Shown one piece after another: positions 24,694 to 33,319 of a DNA stretch of 44,952 bases. The notes beneath the pieces are model-generated. The model was not told where the DNA came from. It worked only from the letters and a program-made list of their open reading frames with translations, and did no database searches. Position 1 is the stretch's first letter. Every line of letters starts with the position of its first letter. The stretch covers positions 1 to 44,952 of the forward strand of contig MEPC01000036.1 in NCBI GenBank assembly GCA_001769655.1. The letters run 5' to 3'. This stretch comes from Bacteroidetes bacterium RIFCSPLOWO2_12_FULL_37_12 (lineage in GTDB: Bacteria > Bacteroidota > Bacteroidia > 2-12-FULL-37-12). A program made the translations under genes and the position numbers.

Positions 24694-25059
24694 ATGAAAA
24701 AAATTTTATTAATTGAAGATAATCCTCCTGACATCCGGCTGTTTGAAATATGTCTGGAGCAAGCTATTGGGAAAAACTATGCGTTAAAAACGGTTGAACT
24801 TTATTCTCATGCACTTGAACATCTGGAAAAAGAAAAATTCGACTTGATTTTTTTAGATGCATTTTTACCTGACTCCAGGGGATTTGGTGGCATAACAAAA
24901 ATCATTAACCAGAGCAAAGGAACAAAATTAGTCATGTTAAGTGGTTATGAAGATACTGATTTTCAACGCAAGGCATTAGAAAAAGGGGTGAATGTTTTTA
25001 TTAATAAAAGCAGATTAAGTGGAAATCTGTTGAAAGAAGTGATTGAAGAGCACCTCTAA
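24694..25059 (+). CDS. Response regulator, single receiver domain
   Basis: A 121-residue receiver: LLIEDNPPDIRLFE, phosphoacceptor in LIFLDAFLPDSRG, Ser in VMLSGYED, and Lys in FINKSR. It starts 22 bp after the hybrid kinase. The final residues HL and the TAA stop are encoded by the left end of a terminal-repeat foldback (GCACCTCTAAAAAC), so the original C-terminus may have been replaced; the receiver fold itself looks complete. Confidence 0.9.
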   Translation: MKKILLIEDNPPDIRLFEICLEQAIGKNYALKTVELYSHALEHLEKEKFDLIFLDAFLPDSRGFGGITKIINQSKGTKLVMLSGYEDTDFQRKALEKGVNVFINKSRLSGNLLKEVIEEHL

Positions 25060-25126
25060 AAACTGATATAATTCCTCTCCCTGCCCTCTCCATGAGAGGG
25101 ACAAAAGGTAGTTTTTAGAGGTGCCC
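25048..25126. repeat. GCACCTCTAAAAAC-ended foldback element, copy C
   Basis: Left GCACCTCTAAAAACT (25050-25064) and right AGTTTTTAGAGGTGC (25110-25124) are perfect complements. The short interior holds CCCTCTC CAT GAGAGGG, a second hairpin. It sits within the signalling operon between the receiver and Hpt genes. Confidence 0.92.
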
Positions 25127-25144
25127 TGTCAAAAAATTAATAAA

Positions 25145-25465
25145 ATGAAATTCAATTTTGAAAAATTTAAAAAATTGCTGGACTGTGATGATGCTTTTTT
25201 ATCAAAATTGATTGAAATCTATAAAAAAGACATCACCATGGGACTTGAAAAAATTTCAGATTTTGCCAGCCAGGCGGATTGGGAAAAAGTAGCGCCGGTA
25301 GCTCACAAACTGCTTAGTTCAACTACCTTACTTGGACGCGACGAACTTTCCCAACTATTGAAGGAAATTGAAAAAAACATAAAATTAAAAGCTAATGCAG
25401 AACAATTATTGGGGTTGATCCTTCAATTGGAGAAAAAAATAAAAGAGGATTTGGAGGAATTATGA
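25145..25465 (+). CDS. Hpt domain phosphotransfer protein
   Basis: About 106 residues from the ATG at 25145; an in-frame GTG at 25121 lies inside the foldback repeat and is unlikely. The four-helix Hpt core is clear, with the phosphorylated histidine at His54 in VAPVAHKLLSSTTLLGRDEL. It would shuttle phosphate between the hybrid kinase's receiver and the free receivers of this cluster. Its end overlaps the convergent gene by 6 bp. Confidence 0.9.
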   Translation: MKFNFEKFKKLLDCDDAFLSKLIEIYKKDITMGLEKISDFASQADWEKVAPVAHKLLSSTTLLGRDELSQLLKEIEKNIKLKANAEQLLGLILQLEKKIKEDLEEL

Positions 25466-27004
25466 AATTTCATTTTTCAAATATCTCTCCTTTTCCCTCC
25501 CTATTAATTCGATCAATGTATCATAATAGACACCTCTTTTCACTTTCGATTCCAACCAGGCATAAAAACTGATTATTTGCAAATCCAACGTTTCCCTGAA
25601 TCCCAACTTTTTCAACCGTACTAGATCCTTTTGAAAATTTTCTTGTTCTGCTACATTGGGATCTGTATTAAGTTTTCGGAACAATCTAAAAAATAACTTT
25701 TCCCGCTCATACTCCGGATGATTTAATAAATCGCTATAACTTTTTTGGATAAACCTGAGCCGGGTTTCCACAAAATCGAGGTTGCCATTGTCGTGATGAA
25801 TGATGCATTCCACAACTTGTTTTTTCAATGCATTGTATTTTCCAAAGTTTTTTTTCATCCATTTATCCGTATGCGAAATCTGCATTAAAACCTGGATCGC
25901 TTTGTGATAATTTTTAACCTGATGATACAATACAGCCAGGTTCAAACGGCAAATAGTCCGCTGTTGTATTTCCAATTTATGAGGTGGCATGGACACAATT
26001 TGTTCAAGAATCTGAATGGCTAAATTATTATTTCCGGAGTATGCATAAACCATGGAGATTAGAATCAGATACGATGCATTGAACTCTTCAAAGTGAACTT
26101 TATTATACAATAACATATTCCGGTACAATTGATCGAGATAGTTTAGCGACTCTTCAAATTTGAAATTCCGGAAAAAGGTGTGAGAAATGATATACAAAAT
26201 ATTTAATTTATAATAATGATTATACCTGTCAAAACGGTTCATTTCTTCCAGTGTATGATATTTTTCAAGCACAAATTTTTCAAATAACAGATAATCGCCG
26301 CCGGCAATTACAGTGGCTCTGAATACGGAAATCACATTGTTTATGAACTTCGGATCCGAACCTAATTCCATGTCCTCCACATTTTTTAATAATTCTTCAT
26401 TAAGAAGTTCATTCAGATTGAAATTTTTTTTAGTGGAGGAAAATTCGGACATTCTGTGACGTAAAAGTTGGTTTATCGTATTTGCTTTGTCTGACATCAC
26501 CGCCAGGTTGCGATTTTTATTTTTTTTATCTAAGATGCTTTGCAAAGGAGGCGAAAATTCAGTTCCGGATTTTTCTATCTGTTCGTAATAAATTGAATCA
26601 AGAATCAAATACTCCTTTGTTTTAATAGCAAGTTTTTCTGCTTTGCTGAGTATCTTCCATGCCATTCGATTTCTTTTTTTTCTAAATAAATACTGTGAAA
26701 GCGAAACCAAATTCAGCATAAAGGAACGGTTGGTGGTATCTTCCTCAATATTTTTTAGCGCAATAAAGGAAATGAGATGTTTGACCAATCTTTTCCTTAA
26801 GGTATGATATGCATTTTGATTACTCTCCGGATAAAATTTTTTGTATAAATCATTTTTATGAACTTTTTTGTTTTTTACTAAAAAATCAAACAAGGCAAGA
26901 TCCTTTCTTTCTTTTTTGCCTCTCCTGTGATTGATAAATACCCTGAATGACCTATGTTCATCGGGTTTTAAGGTGCTAATAATTTCAATGAGGTCGTCTG
27001 ACAT
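25460..27004 (-). CDS. Helical-repeat protein of unknown function
   Basis: A 514-residue cytoplasmic protein with no signal peptide. The first ~90 residues (LKPDEHRSFRVFINHRRGKKERK, ALFDFLVKNKKVHKNDLYKKFY) are basic and may bind nucleic acid. The rest is a run of helical hairpins of TPR-like spacing (AWKILSKAEKLAIKTKEYLILDSIYYEQ, NNNLAIQILEQIVSM, NYHKAIQVLMQISHTD). I know of similar long helical proteins in Bacteroidota but no established function. It ends convergently on the Hpt gene. Confidence 0.6.
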   Translation of the reverse strand: MSDDLIEIISTLKPDEHRSFRVFINHRRGKKERKDLALFDFLVKNKKVHKNDLYKKFYPESNQNAYHTLRKRLVKHLISFIALKNIEEDTTNRSFMLNLVSLSQYLFRKKRNRMAWKILSKAEKLAIKTKEYLILDSIYYEQIEKSGTEFSPPLQSILDKKNKNRNLAVMSDKANTINQLLRHRMSEFSSTKKNFNLNELLNEELLKNVEDMELGSDPKFINNVISVFRATVIAGGDYLLFEKFVLEKYHTLEEMNRFDRYNHYYKLNILYIISHTFFRNFKFEESLNYLDQLYRNMLLYNKVHFEEFNASYLILISMVYAYSGNNNLAIQILEQIVSMPPHKLEIQQRTICRLNLAVLYHQVKNYHKAIQVLMQISHTDKWMKKNFGKYNALKKQVVECIIHHDNGNLDFVETRLRFIQKSYSDLLNHPEYEREKLFFRLFRKLNTDPNVAEQENFQKDLVRLKKLGFRETLDLQIISFYAWLESKVKRGVYYDTLIELIGREKERYLKNEIS

Positions 27005-27035
27005 ATTTGGTAATTGAAAGAGTGTTTGTAATTAA

Positions 27036-27190
27036 AATGTTACTACTCACCACTGAGGCACGGAGTGCACAGAGTTGCACAGAGAATAGCTTTTGGAAAC
27101 ATATATTTTGAATAATCAACTCTGTGTTTCTTTGTGTTCTCTGTGTCTCCGTGGTTTTGTATTTTATTACCCTGTTGAGTAGTTACATTA
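27036..27190. repeat. 155-bp foldback with CACAGAG-type arms
   Basis: Outer arms AATGTTACTACTCA (27036-27049) and TGAGTAGTTACATT (27176-27189) match at 13 of 14 positions. Inner arms hold imperfect CACAGAG/CACGGAG words on the left and CTCTGTG words on the right. This is the first third of a 484-bp spacer without genes. Confidence 0.85.
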
Positions 27191-27488
27191 AAATTATAAT
27201 TTTATAAAGTACGTTTTTAATACATATTATAAATACTTGCAATATTACAAATTATCATAAAAACACCGTAAATATACATAAAAATAGCATATAAAATAAT
27301 TTTTTAATAAATATTTCATCAATAATTAACACATTCTATCTAAACGTAATTCAAAATTAATTATTTTTAAAAGTACGTTTTTACAATAAATATGCTTGTA
27401 ACGACTCCCCTGCTACCTTAATTTTGTTCTTGAAATCAGGCGCTAAAACCCTGAAACAATTAACAGTTAACTTAAACCACTAAATCAA
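27191..27488. other. AT-rich intergenic region with repeated AAAGTACGTTTTTA motif
   Basis: No coding potential was seen. The sequence is very AT-rich and carries the 14-mer AAAGTACGTTTTTA twice (near 27207 and 27370). The same word in reverse (AAAACGTACTTTTTAA) lies near 2733 upstream of the T9SS-protein gene. A promoter-like pair is annotated separately at 27396-27426. Confidence 0.7.
27396..27426 (+). promoter_or_regulatory. Promoter of the CsgG-like protein gene
   Basis: TTG (27396-27398), a 20-bp spacer and TAATTTTG (27419-27426). The resulting leader of about 55 nt reaches the ATG at 27489. Confidence 0.6.
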
Positions 27489-28604
27489 ATGAAAACAATG
27501 AAAACCATTTTACTGGCTGTGTTAATCGGATTAACCCTTCAGTTAAAACTATCAGCACAAAAAAAATCAACTGTTGCTGTATTTAATGCCGATACCAAGG
27601 ATATCGTGCTTCAACCATCCCAGGTTGTCAATTTAGTAAGAATGGAACTTGAAAAAACAAACCATTATGAAGTAACTGATAAGTATGACATGGAGGAGAT
27701 ACTTCATCGTAGTTCTATAAAGGAAGAAGAATGTTTTGGGAAACAATGTTTAATTGAGGCAGGAAAATCACTGAAAGTAGATAAGGTGCTCACTACCGCC
27801 GTTGAAAATTATGGAGAGAAGTTGATTATCACCCTGCGTTTACTTGACATCAAAACTGAAACCATTGAAAAATCATCGGTCAATGAGTTTTTAAATATTC
27901 AGCCGGAATTACAAGCCATGCTCGAAATCTCGTTAAAAAAATTATTGAACATTGAAACCGATGCCCGGTTGGAAGAAAATCTTGTAAAAAAGAATTCGTA
28001 TGAAAATGCGGTCAGAAACCCGGGTAAAAATAAAATCACGAATAATGGTCCCAGGATGGGTATTGCTTATTTTACCGGAGAAAAAGCACAACGCTTACAG
28101 GATTCGGAGTCGAACGGGGGTAATGAAGCATTTCCATTTCTTTCACAATTCGGCTACCAACATGAAGTACAATATCTCAATGAGGGAAATTTTCAGGCAG
28201 TTTTTGAAATGCTTGGAATGGTCTCCGGCATTGACCAGGGTATGTTTATTCCCAGTATAACGTTAATGAACGGATTTCGTGATGCAAGCAGTGGTTTCGA
28301 ATTTGGATTCGGACCTAATTTCGGAATCGTGAAAAAAGCCAGAGGATACTATGATGAAAACGATAACTGGCATTTAGCGAAAGAGTGGAATGAAAAAACT
28401 GAAAATGGTCAATTAAAACCAATTCCTGACACTAAAAAACGTTTGGACTCACGAGGAATGCCTGAAATCTCAACCGGTTTTATCTGGGCTATCGGTAAAA
28501 CATTCAAATCAGGTGCATTGAATATCCCGGTAAATGTCTATACCATCCCTTCCCGCGAAGGTTGGGTGATTGGAGCCAGTATGGGATTTAATGTGAAAAA
28601 ATAA
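27489..28604 (+). CDS. Exported protein with CsgG/TolB-like N-terminal domain
   Basis: A 371-residue protein with a signal peptide (ILLAVLIGLTLQLKLSAQ). Residues 25-165 have a CsgG/DUF2380-like pattern: STVAVFNADTKDI, LVRMELEKTNHYEVTDKYDMEEIL, a Cys pair in EEECFGKQCLIEAGKSLKVDKVL and ITLRLLDIKTE. This domain occurs in outer-membrane lipoprotein assemblies and penicillin-binding-protein activators. The C-terminal half (GMFIPSITLMNGFRD, FGFGPNFGIV, VIGASMGFNVKK) has beta-strand character and ends like an outer membrane protein. The function is unknown. A strong terminator follows. Confidence 0.7.
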   Translation: MKTMKTILLAVLIGLTLQLKLSAQKKSTVAVFNADTKDIVLQPSQVVNLVRMELEKTNHYEVTDKYDMEEILHRSSIKEEECFGKQCLIEAGKSLKVDKVLTTAVENYGEKLIITLRLLDIKTETIEKSSVNEFLNIQPELQAMLEISLKKLLNIETDARLEENLVKKNSYENAVRNPGKNKITNNGPRMGIAYFTGEKAQRLQDSESNGGNEAFPFLSQFGYQHEVQYLNEGNFQAVFEMLGMVSGIDQGMFIPSITLMNGFRDASSGFEFGFGPNFGIVKKARGYYDENDNWHLAKEWNEKTENGQLKPIPDTKKRLDSRGMPEISTGFIWAIGKTFKSGALNIPVNVYTIPSREGWVIGASMGFNVKK

Positions 28605-28624
28605 TTGGATTAGTTGTGGGTTTT

Positions 28625-28662
28625 ATAGAGACACGGTGAAACGTGTCTCTATTTTTTTTTAA
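28625..28662 (+). terminator. Intrinsic terminator
   Basis: Stem AGAGACACG / CGTGTCTCT with a GTGAAA-type loop followed by nine T residues, 20 bp after the CsgG-like gene's stop. The AGACACGG/CCGTGTCT stem recurs at 35047-35068 downstream of dnaK. Confidence 0.88.
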
Positions 28663-28699
28663 ACCTCACCCCAGCCCCTCTCCAAAGTGGAGAGGGGTG
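28663..28699. repeat. CCTCACCCCAGCCCCTCTCC repeat, copy 1
   Basis: The 20-bp word is followed by GGAGAGGGG, giving a hairpin. A second copy of the word lies at about 31391-31410. The two copies flank the CcmF-type gene on both sides. Confidence 0.85.
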
Positions 28700-28728
28700 A
28701 AAAAGAGGTTCTATTTTATTCGGTTTAT

Positions 28729-31374
28729 ATGAAATCAAAAAAAATTCACGTAAGTTTGAATAAATTTTTTTCCATGCAAAACTCAGGCGATTTCGGACAT
28801 TTCCTCCTCATTATCTCATTTGTATCTGCAACGTTAAGCGCCTATTCCTATTTTTTCTCGTTAAAAAAGAAAGATACCCCTGAAGAATTAAGGTGGGAAA
28901 AAAACGGAAGAATTTTTTACATCCTACATTCCGCTACTCTTTTTTCCTCCATATCCTTACTTTTTTATATTGTTTATACTCATAAATACCAATTCCATTA
29001 TGCCTGGGCACATTCTTCAAACTCACTCCCTGTAAAATACATGATTGCTTGTTTCTGGGAAGGACAGGAAGGCAGTTTCCTGCTTTGGCTTTTCTGGAAC
29101 ATGGTGTTGGGTTTTTTTATTTTAGGAAAATCAAAAGAATGGGAAAAACCGGTAATGACGCTCCTCAATCTCGTTCAGGTATTTCTTTTATCCATGCTGA
29201 TGGGAGTTTATTTCGGAGACCTGAAAATCGGAAGTTCTCCATTTGTACTTCTGAAAGATGTATTTTCCACTGCCCCCATATTTGCTTCCAATCCATTATA
29301 TGTGCCACAGGATGGCAATGGATTAAATCCATTGCTTCAGAATTACTGGATGGTCATCCACCCTCCTACTCTATTTCTCGGATTTTCATTGTCACTCATT
29401 CCATTCGCTTATGTCATTTCCGCTCTTTGGTTAAAAAAACAGGATGAATGGGTTAAGCCGGTTCTTACCTGGTTATTAATTTGCGCCGCTGTTTTGGGAT
29501 TAGGAATTATTATGGGAGGGTATTGGGCTTATGAAACATTAAATTTCGGCGGTTACTGGAACTGGGACCCTGTGGAAAATTCTTCATTGGTACCATGGAT
29601 ACTTGTTATTGGTGCCATTCATGCGTTAGTGGCATACCGGAATACAAACACCCGGTTGAGATCAGGAATCATTCTTTGCATGGCTCCTTTTCTGATGGTT
29701 TTATATTCTACTTTTCTTACCAGGAGTGGCATTCTAGGAAATGCATCTGTACATTCTTTTACTGACCTCGGATTATCCGGTCAGTTATTAATATATATGA
29801 TTGCATTTTTTTTAGTGGCACTATTTGTTTTGTTGTTCAGATGGAAAGGTCTCACTCCAGCAACTGGTTCAAAAGAGTCAAGTCATCTCCCAATGACAGA
29901 TACTAAAGAGACGTCAACTATCAAATCAGATGTCAAGCCAGAAAATTCAGGTTCATCATTTTTTGCAAGAGAAGAATGGATGCTCATGGGAATCATCGTG
30001 TTGTTACTTGCTTCTTTTCAGATTACCTTAACTACATCCATTCCGGTTTTAAATAAAATTGCGGAATTATTTAATTTCAAACTTCAACTCGCGCCACCCG
30101 CTAACCTCATTTCTCATTACAACCGTTGGCATATCGTTACCTCCGTTGTAATTGCTATTCTCTCCGGCATGGTGCAATATATCTGGTGGAAAAAAATGCA
30201 GGGAAAATTGCTTGCACATCTGCTTCTTAAACCATTTATATACATGGTGATTACTTCCATTCCCATCATCTTATTTTATCCCGTAAAAGAACCCGGACTG
30301 ATGGTGTTATTGATTACCGGAATTTTTTCCATTTATGCAAATGCTTTTATTCTTATAAACGTATTAAAAGGTAATTTGCGTATTGCCGGTGGCGCTTTGA
30401 CGCATACGGGTTTCGCTTTAATGCTGATTGGGATTTTATTTTCAGCAGGATATTCAACGGTTATTTCTGAAAATACAAGCGGTGAAGATGTTTTTTCGGG
30501 TTCCGGAATGTCTGAAAAAGATAAATCAACCGCCAACAAAGAGAATGTATTGCTCCATTTAAACCAGCCGGTGGAGATAAAAAATTATAGTGTCACTTAC
30601 AAGGGATTATTATTTACTTCTTTAGTATATCCTGCCTATCTCCGGAATGAATGGTTGGAAAAAACTCCGCTCCCTCAATTGAAAATTGCAAAAACTGATA
30701 TAAAACATAATAATAAAATTTATTTTAAAAAAGGCAAGCAATTTGAAGTGATTCCAGAAAATACCTATTATGAAGTTTATTTCTCGAATCAAAAAAACAC
30801 TTTTACGCTTTATCCGAGAGCGCAGGTAAATCCGAAAATGGGGTTAATTGCCTCTCCGGATATCAAACATTTTATAACAAAAGACATTTATACACACGTT
30901 TCCTCCATTCCCGATTACAACGAGCAAGAGGAGTGGAAGACGGGACCGACTATCGAAATGAAGCCCGGTGACACAACCGTACTTGAAAATTTTATAATCG
31001 TGCTGGAATCCATTAATAAAAATCCGGAATTGCAAACAATAAAATTAGGTGAGAACGATGTTTCTGCGGGCGCTCAGTTGAAATTATTTTCTCAAAATAA
31101 AATCTATTCACTGGAGCCCGTTTTTATTTTAAAAGACAGGGAGATTCTCACTCAGGATGACACAAATGAGCAAGCAGGCGTTAAAGCATCTTTTCGTGAA
31201 ATAATTCCCGACAAAGGGGTCATCCGGATTTCGTTGTTTTTCAAAAAGCCATTTAAGGACTACATCGTATTGAAAACCATTGAAAAGCCGGGGATAAATT
31301 TATTATGGGGTGGGACGGTTTTGATGTTGGCAGGTTTTTGTGTAGCGGCGGTGAGGAGGGGATTGGGGGGCTAG
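28729..31374 (+). CDS. ccmF: CcmF/CcsA-type cytochrome c haem lyase subunit
   Basis: About 881 residues with some 15 hydrophobic helices. The haem-binding WWD motif is readable (YWNWDPVENSSLVPW), with flanking histidines (HPPTLFLGF, SNSLPVKY) and the conserved FLTRSGILGNASVHSF segment. The protein delivers haem for covalent attachment to apocytochromes c on the periplasmic side. A periplasmic domain fills roughly residues 630-860. Starts at 28729 (MKSKK) or 28774 (MQNSGDFGHF) are both possible; the second is closer to the family's first helix. The middle section has a hydrophilic insertion (~395-430) longer than usual. Confidence 0.88.
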   Translation: MKSKKIHVSLNKFFSMQNSGDFGHFLLIISFVSATLSAYSYFFSLKKKDTPEELRWEKNGRIFYILHSATLFSSISLLFYIVYTHKYQFHYAWAHSSNSLPVKYMIACFWEGQEGSFLLWLFWNMVLGFFILGKSKEWEKPVMTLLNLVQVFLLSMLMGVYFGDLKIGSSPFVLLKDVFSTAPIFASNPLYVPQDGNGLNPLLQNYWMVIHPPTLFLGFSLSLIPFAYVISALWLKKQDEWVKPVLTWLLICAAVLGLGIIMGGYWAYETLNFGGYWNWDPVENSSLVPWILVIGAIHALVAYRNTNTRLRSGIILCMAPFLMVLYSTFLTRSGILGNASVHSFTDLGLSGQLLIYMIAFFLVALFVLLFRWKGLTPATGSKESSHLPMTDTKETSTIKSDVKPENSGSSFFAREEWMLMGIIVLLLASFQITLTTSIPVLNKIAELFNFKLQLAPPANLISHYNRWHIVTSVVIAILSGMVQYIWWKKMQGKLLAHLLLKPFIYMVITSIPIILFYPVKEPGLMVLLITGIFSIYANAFILINVLKGNLRIAGGALTHTGFALMLIGILFSAGYSTVISENTSGEDVFSGSGMSEKDKSTANKENVLLHLNQPVEIKNYSVTYKGLLFTSLVYPAYLRNEWLEKTPLPQLKIAKTDIKHNNKIYFKKGKQFEVIPENTYYEVYFSNQKNTFTLYPRAQVNPKMGLIASPDIKHFITKDIYTHVSSIPDYNEQEEWKTGPTIEMKPGDTTVLENFIIVLESINKNPELQTIKLGENDVSAGAQLKLFSQNKIYSLEPVFILKDREILTQDDTNEQAGVKASFREIIPDKGVIRISLFFKKPFKDYIVLKTIEKPGINLLWGGTVLMLAGFCVAAVRRGLGG

Positions 31375-31390
31375 GCATACGCGTCAAAAA

Positions 31391-31430
31391 GACCTCACCC
31401 CAGCCCCTCTCCAAAAAAATGGTGAGGGGG
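31391..31430. repeat. CCTCACCCCAGCCCCTCTCC repeat, copy 2
   Basis: The same word as at 28663, followed by GGTGAGGGGG, which can pair with CCTCACCCC. It lies between the CcmF-type gene and the fumC stop, and may serve as a terminator between convergent genes. Confidence 0.8.
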
Positions 31431-31507
31431 TAGAGATTCTTTATGCATAAAACAATAATGATTTATTTTTCAGGAACCAAAAAGTTTAAACAAGAGCGAG
31501 ACAACCC

Positions 31508-32893
31508 CTACCCTATCATCTTTTCCGGTTTTACCCACTGCTCAAACTGTTCGCCCGTAAGCAATCCTAATTCAATTCCCGATTGTTTGAGCGTGATTCC
31601 TTTTTTATGGGCATTCTTCGCAATTTTTGCGGCATTTTCATAGCCGATGTGCGTATTTAATGCTGTCACCAACATTAGTGAATTTTCAAGATTCTTTTTA
31701 ATGGCATCGTAATTCGGTTCTATACCTATGGCACAATGATCATTAAAAGAGTGACACGCATCTGCTAACAAATTGGCAGATTTCAATAAATTATAAATTA
31801 TCACCGGCTTAAATACGTTCAATTCAAAATGTCCATTCATGCCTCCTATGGTAATGGTAGTGTCATTGCCTATCACCTGCGCACAAACCATGGTCATGGC
31901 TTCACATTGTGTAGGATTCACTTTCCCCGGCATGATGGAAGAACCGGGTTCATTTTCCGGAATTAAAATCTCGCCGATACCGCAACGGGGACCCGAAGCG
32001 AGCAGACGGATGTCATTCGCAATCTTCATCAGTGAAACAGCCGCTGTCTTTAACGCACCGGATGTTTCTACCATGGCATCATGACTGGCAAGCGCTTCGA
32101 ATTTATTTTCTGCGCTCACAAAGGGGTGACCCGTTAGTTTTGCAAGTTTTTCAGCCACTTTTTCACCAAACCCTTTGGGGGCATTCAATCCGGTTCCTAC
32201 TGCAGTGCCACCGATTGCCAATTCTGAAAGATGTATCAATGAATTCTTTATTGCTTTTACAGCGTGGTCTAATTGTGACACATACCCCGATAATTCCTGT
32301 CCCAATGTCAAAGGAGTGGCATCCATTAAATGGGTTCTGCCTATTTTTACAATATTTTTAAATGACATTGATTTTGAAAACAAAGTACTCTTGAGTTTTT
32401 CAATCGCAGGGATGGTTTTGTTTACAAGCGCTTCGAATGCGGCTATATGCATGGCAGTAGGAAATGTATCATTAGAGGACTGCGATTTATTGACATCATC
32501 ATTGGGATGAATGGGTGACTTCCCCTCTCCAAGTTTACCGCCATTTAATACATGCCCCCGGTTTGAAATTACTTCATTCACATTCATATTTGATTGTGTG
32601 CCTGAACCGGTTTGCCAGACAACCAATGGAAACTGGTCAACTAATTTTTTTGCCAGGATTTCATCGCATACCTGACATATCAGGTCAGCTTTTTCTTTCG
32701 GTAAAATTCCAAGTCCGGAATTAACGATGGCGCATGCTTTTTTAAGATGAGCAAACGCTATGATAACTTCCATGGGCATAATGTCGCCTCCAATGGAGAA
32801 GTTTTCTTTCGAGCGTTGGGTTTGTGCCCCCCAATATTTATCGGCTGGCACCTTTACCTCGCCCATCGTGTCGTGTTCGATTCTGAAGTTCAT
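31508..32893 (-). CDS. fumC: Fumarate hydratase class II
   Basis: A 461-residue fumarase/aspartase superfamily enzyme: [18 protein letters not shown], the catalytic-base region [26 protein letters not shown] and the fumarate lyase signature [16 protein letters not shown]. It interconverts fumarate and malate in the TCA cycle and needs no iron-sulfur cluster. The length is as expected. The start codon overlaps the stop of the MazG-like gene (ATGA), suggesting co-transcription. Confidence 0.96.
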   Translation of the reverse strand: MNFRIEHDTMGEVKVPADKYWGAQTQRSKENFSIGGDIMPMEVIIAFAHLKKACAIVNSGLGILPKEKADLICQVCDEILAKKLVDQFPLVVWQTGSGTQSNMNVNEVISNRGHVLNGGKLGEGKSPIHPNDDVNKSQSSNDTFPTAMHIAAFEALVNKTIPAIEKLKSTLFSKSMSFKNIVKIGRTHLMDATPLTLGQELSGYVSQLDHAVKAIKNSLIHLSELAIGGTAVGTGLNAPKGFGEKVAEKLAKLTGHPFVSAENKFEALASHDAMVETSGALKTAAVSLMKIANDIRLLASGPRCGIGEILIPENEPGSSIMPGKVNPTQCEAMTMVCAQVIGNDTTITIGGMNGHFELNVFKPVIIYNLLKSANLLADACHSFNDHCAIGIEPNYDAIKKNLENSLMLVTALNTHIGYENAAKIAKNAHKKGITLKQSGIELGLLTGEQFEQWVKPEKMIG

Positions 32894-33225
32894 GTTGGTA
32901 AAATTAATTTTTTATTATTCTTATGCCTTAGGTTATCTCTTTTTGATTTCTTTTGTAAGTTTTTAAGAAGTGATTCTGTAAGATTAACTCCGGTTTGATT
33001 TGCCAGACATATTAAAACAAAGAGGACATCGGCAAATTCATCGGCAAGTTTCTTGTTTTTATCTGACTTTTTAAATGACTGTTCACCATATTTCCTACTG
33101 ATAATTCTTGCCACTTCTCCTACTTCCTCAGTTAATAGAGCCAAATTAGTTAGCACGTTGAAATATCTCACCCCGTTGGATTTTATCCATGTATCTACTG
33201 CTTTTTGTGCTTGATGGATGGTCAT
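32890..33225 (-). CDS. MazG-like nucleotide pyrophosphohydrolase
   Basis: A 111-residue all-helical NTP pyrophosphohydrolase. The metal-binding motifs [13 protein letters not shown] (E-E-x2-E) and [17 protein letters not shown] (E-x2-D) are intact. It hydrolyses (d)NTPs to monophosphates, a nucleotide-pool cleaning role. The length matches the short MazG-like type. The ATG lies in the first unit of an array of GGTCATT heptamers (reverse AATGACC), which therefore defines its start and its leader. Confidence 0.88.
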   Translation of the reverse strand: MTIHQAQKAVDTWIKSNGVRYFNVLTNLALLTEEVGEVARIISRKYGEQSFKKSDKNKKLADEFADVLFVLICLANQTGVNLTESLLKNLQKKSKRDNLRHKNNKKLILPT

Positions 33226-33275
33226 TGGTTATTGGTCATTAGTCATTGGTCATAAGTCATTGGTTATTGGTCATT
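33220..33275. repeat. Eight tandem heptamers (GGTCATT type)
   Basis: Eight consecutive units: GGTCATT, GGTTATT, GGTCATT, AGTCATT, GGTCATA, AGTCATT, GGTTATT, GGTCATT. The MazG-like start codon (33223-33225) is inside the first unit. A further TTATTGGTCAAT lies at 33308-33319. Confidence 0.92.
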
Positions 33276-33279
33276 TAAC

Positions 33280-33307
33280 GCTTTCGTTTGTGTCTTCACA
33301 AACGAAG
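33280..33307. terminator. Hairpin between dtd and the MazG-like gene
   Basis: CTTTCGTTTGTG TCTT CACAAACGAAG forms a strong stem 13-40 bp after the dtd stop (minus strand). No T-run follows on either strand, so termination is only likely, not certain. Confidence 0.55.
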
Positions 33308-33319
33308 TTATTGGTCAAT

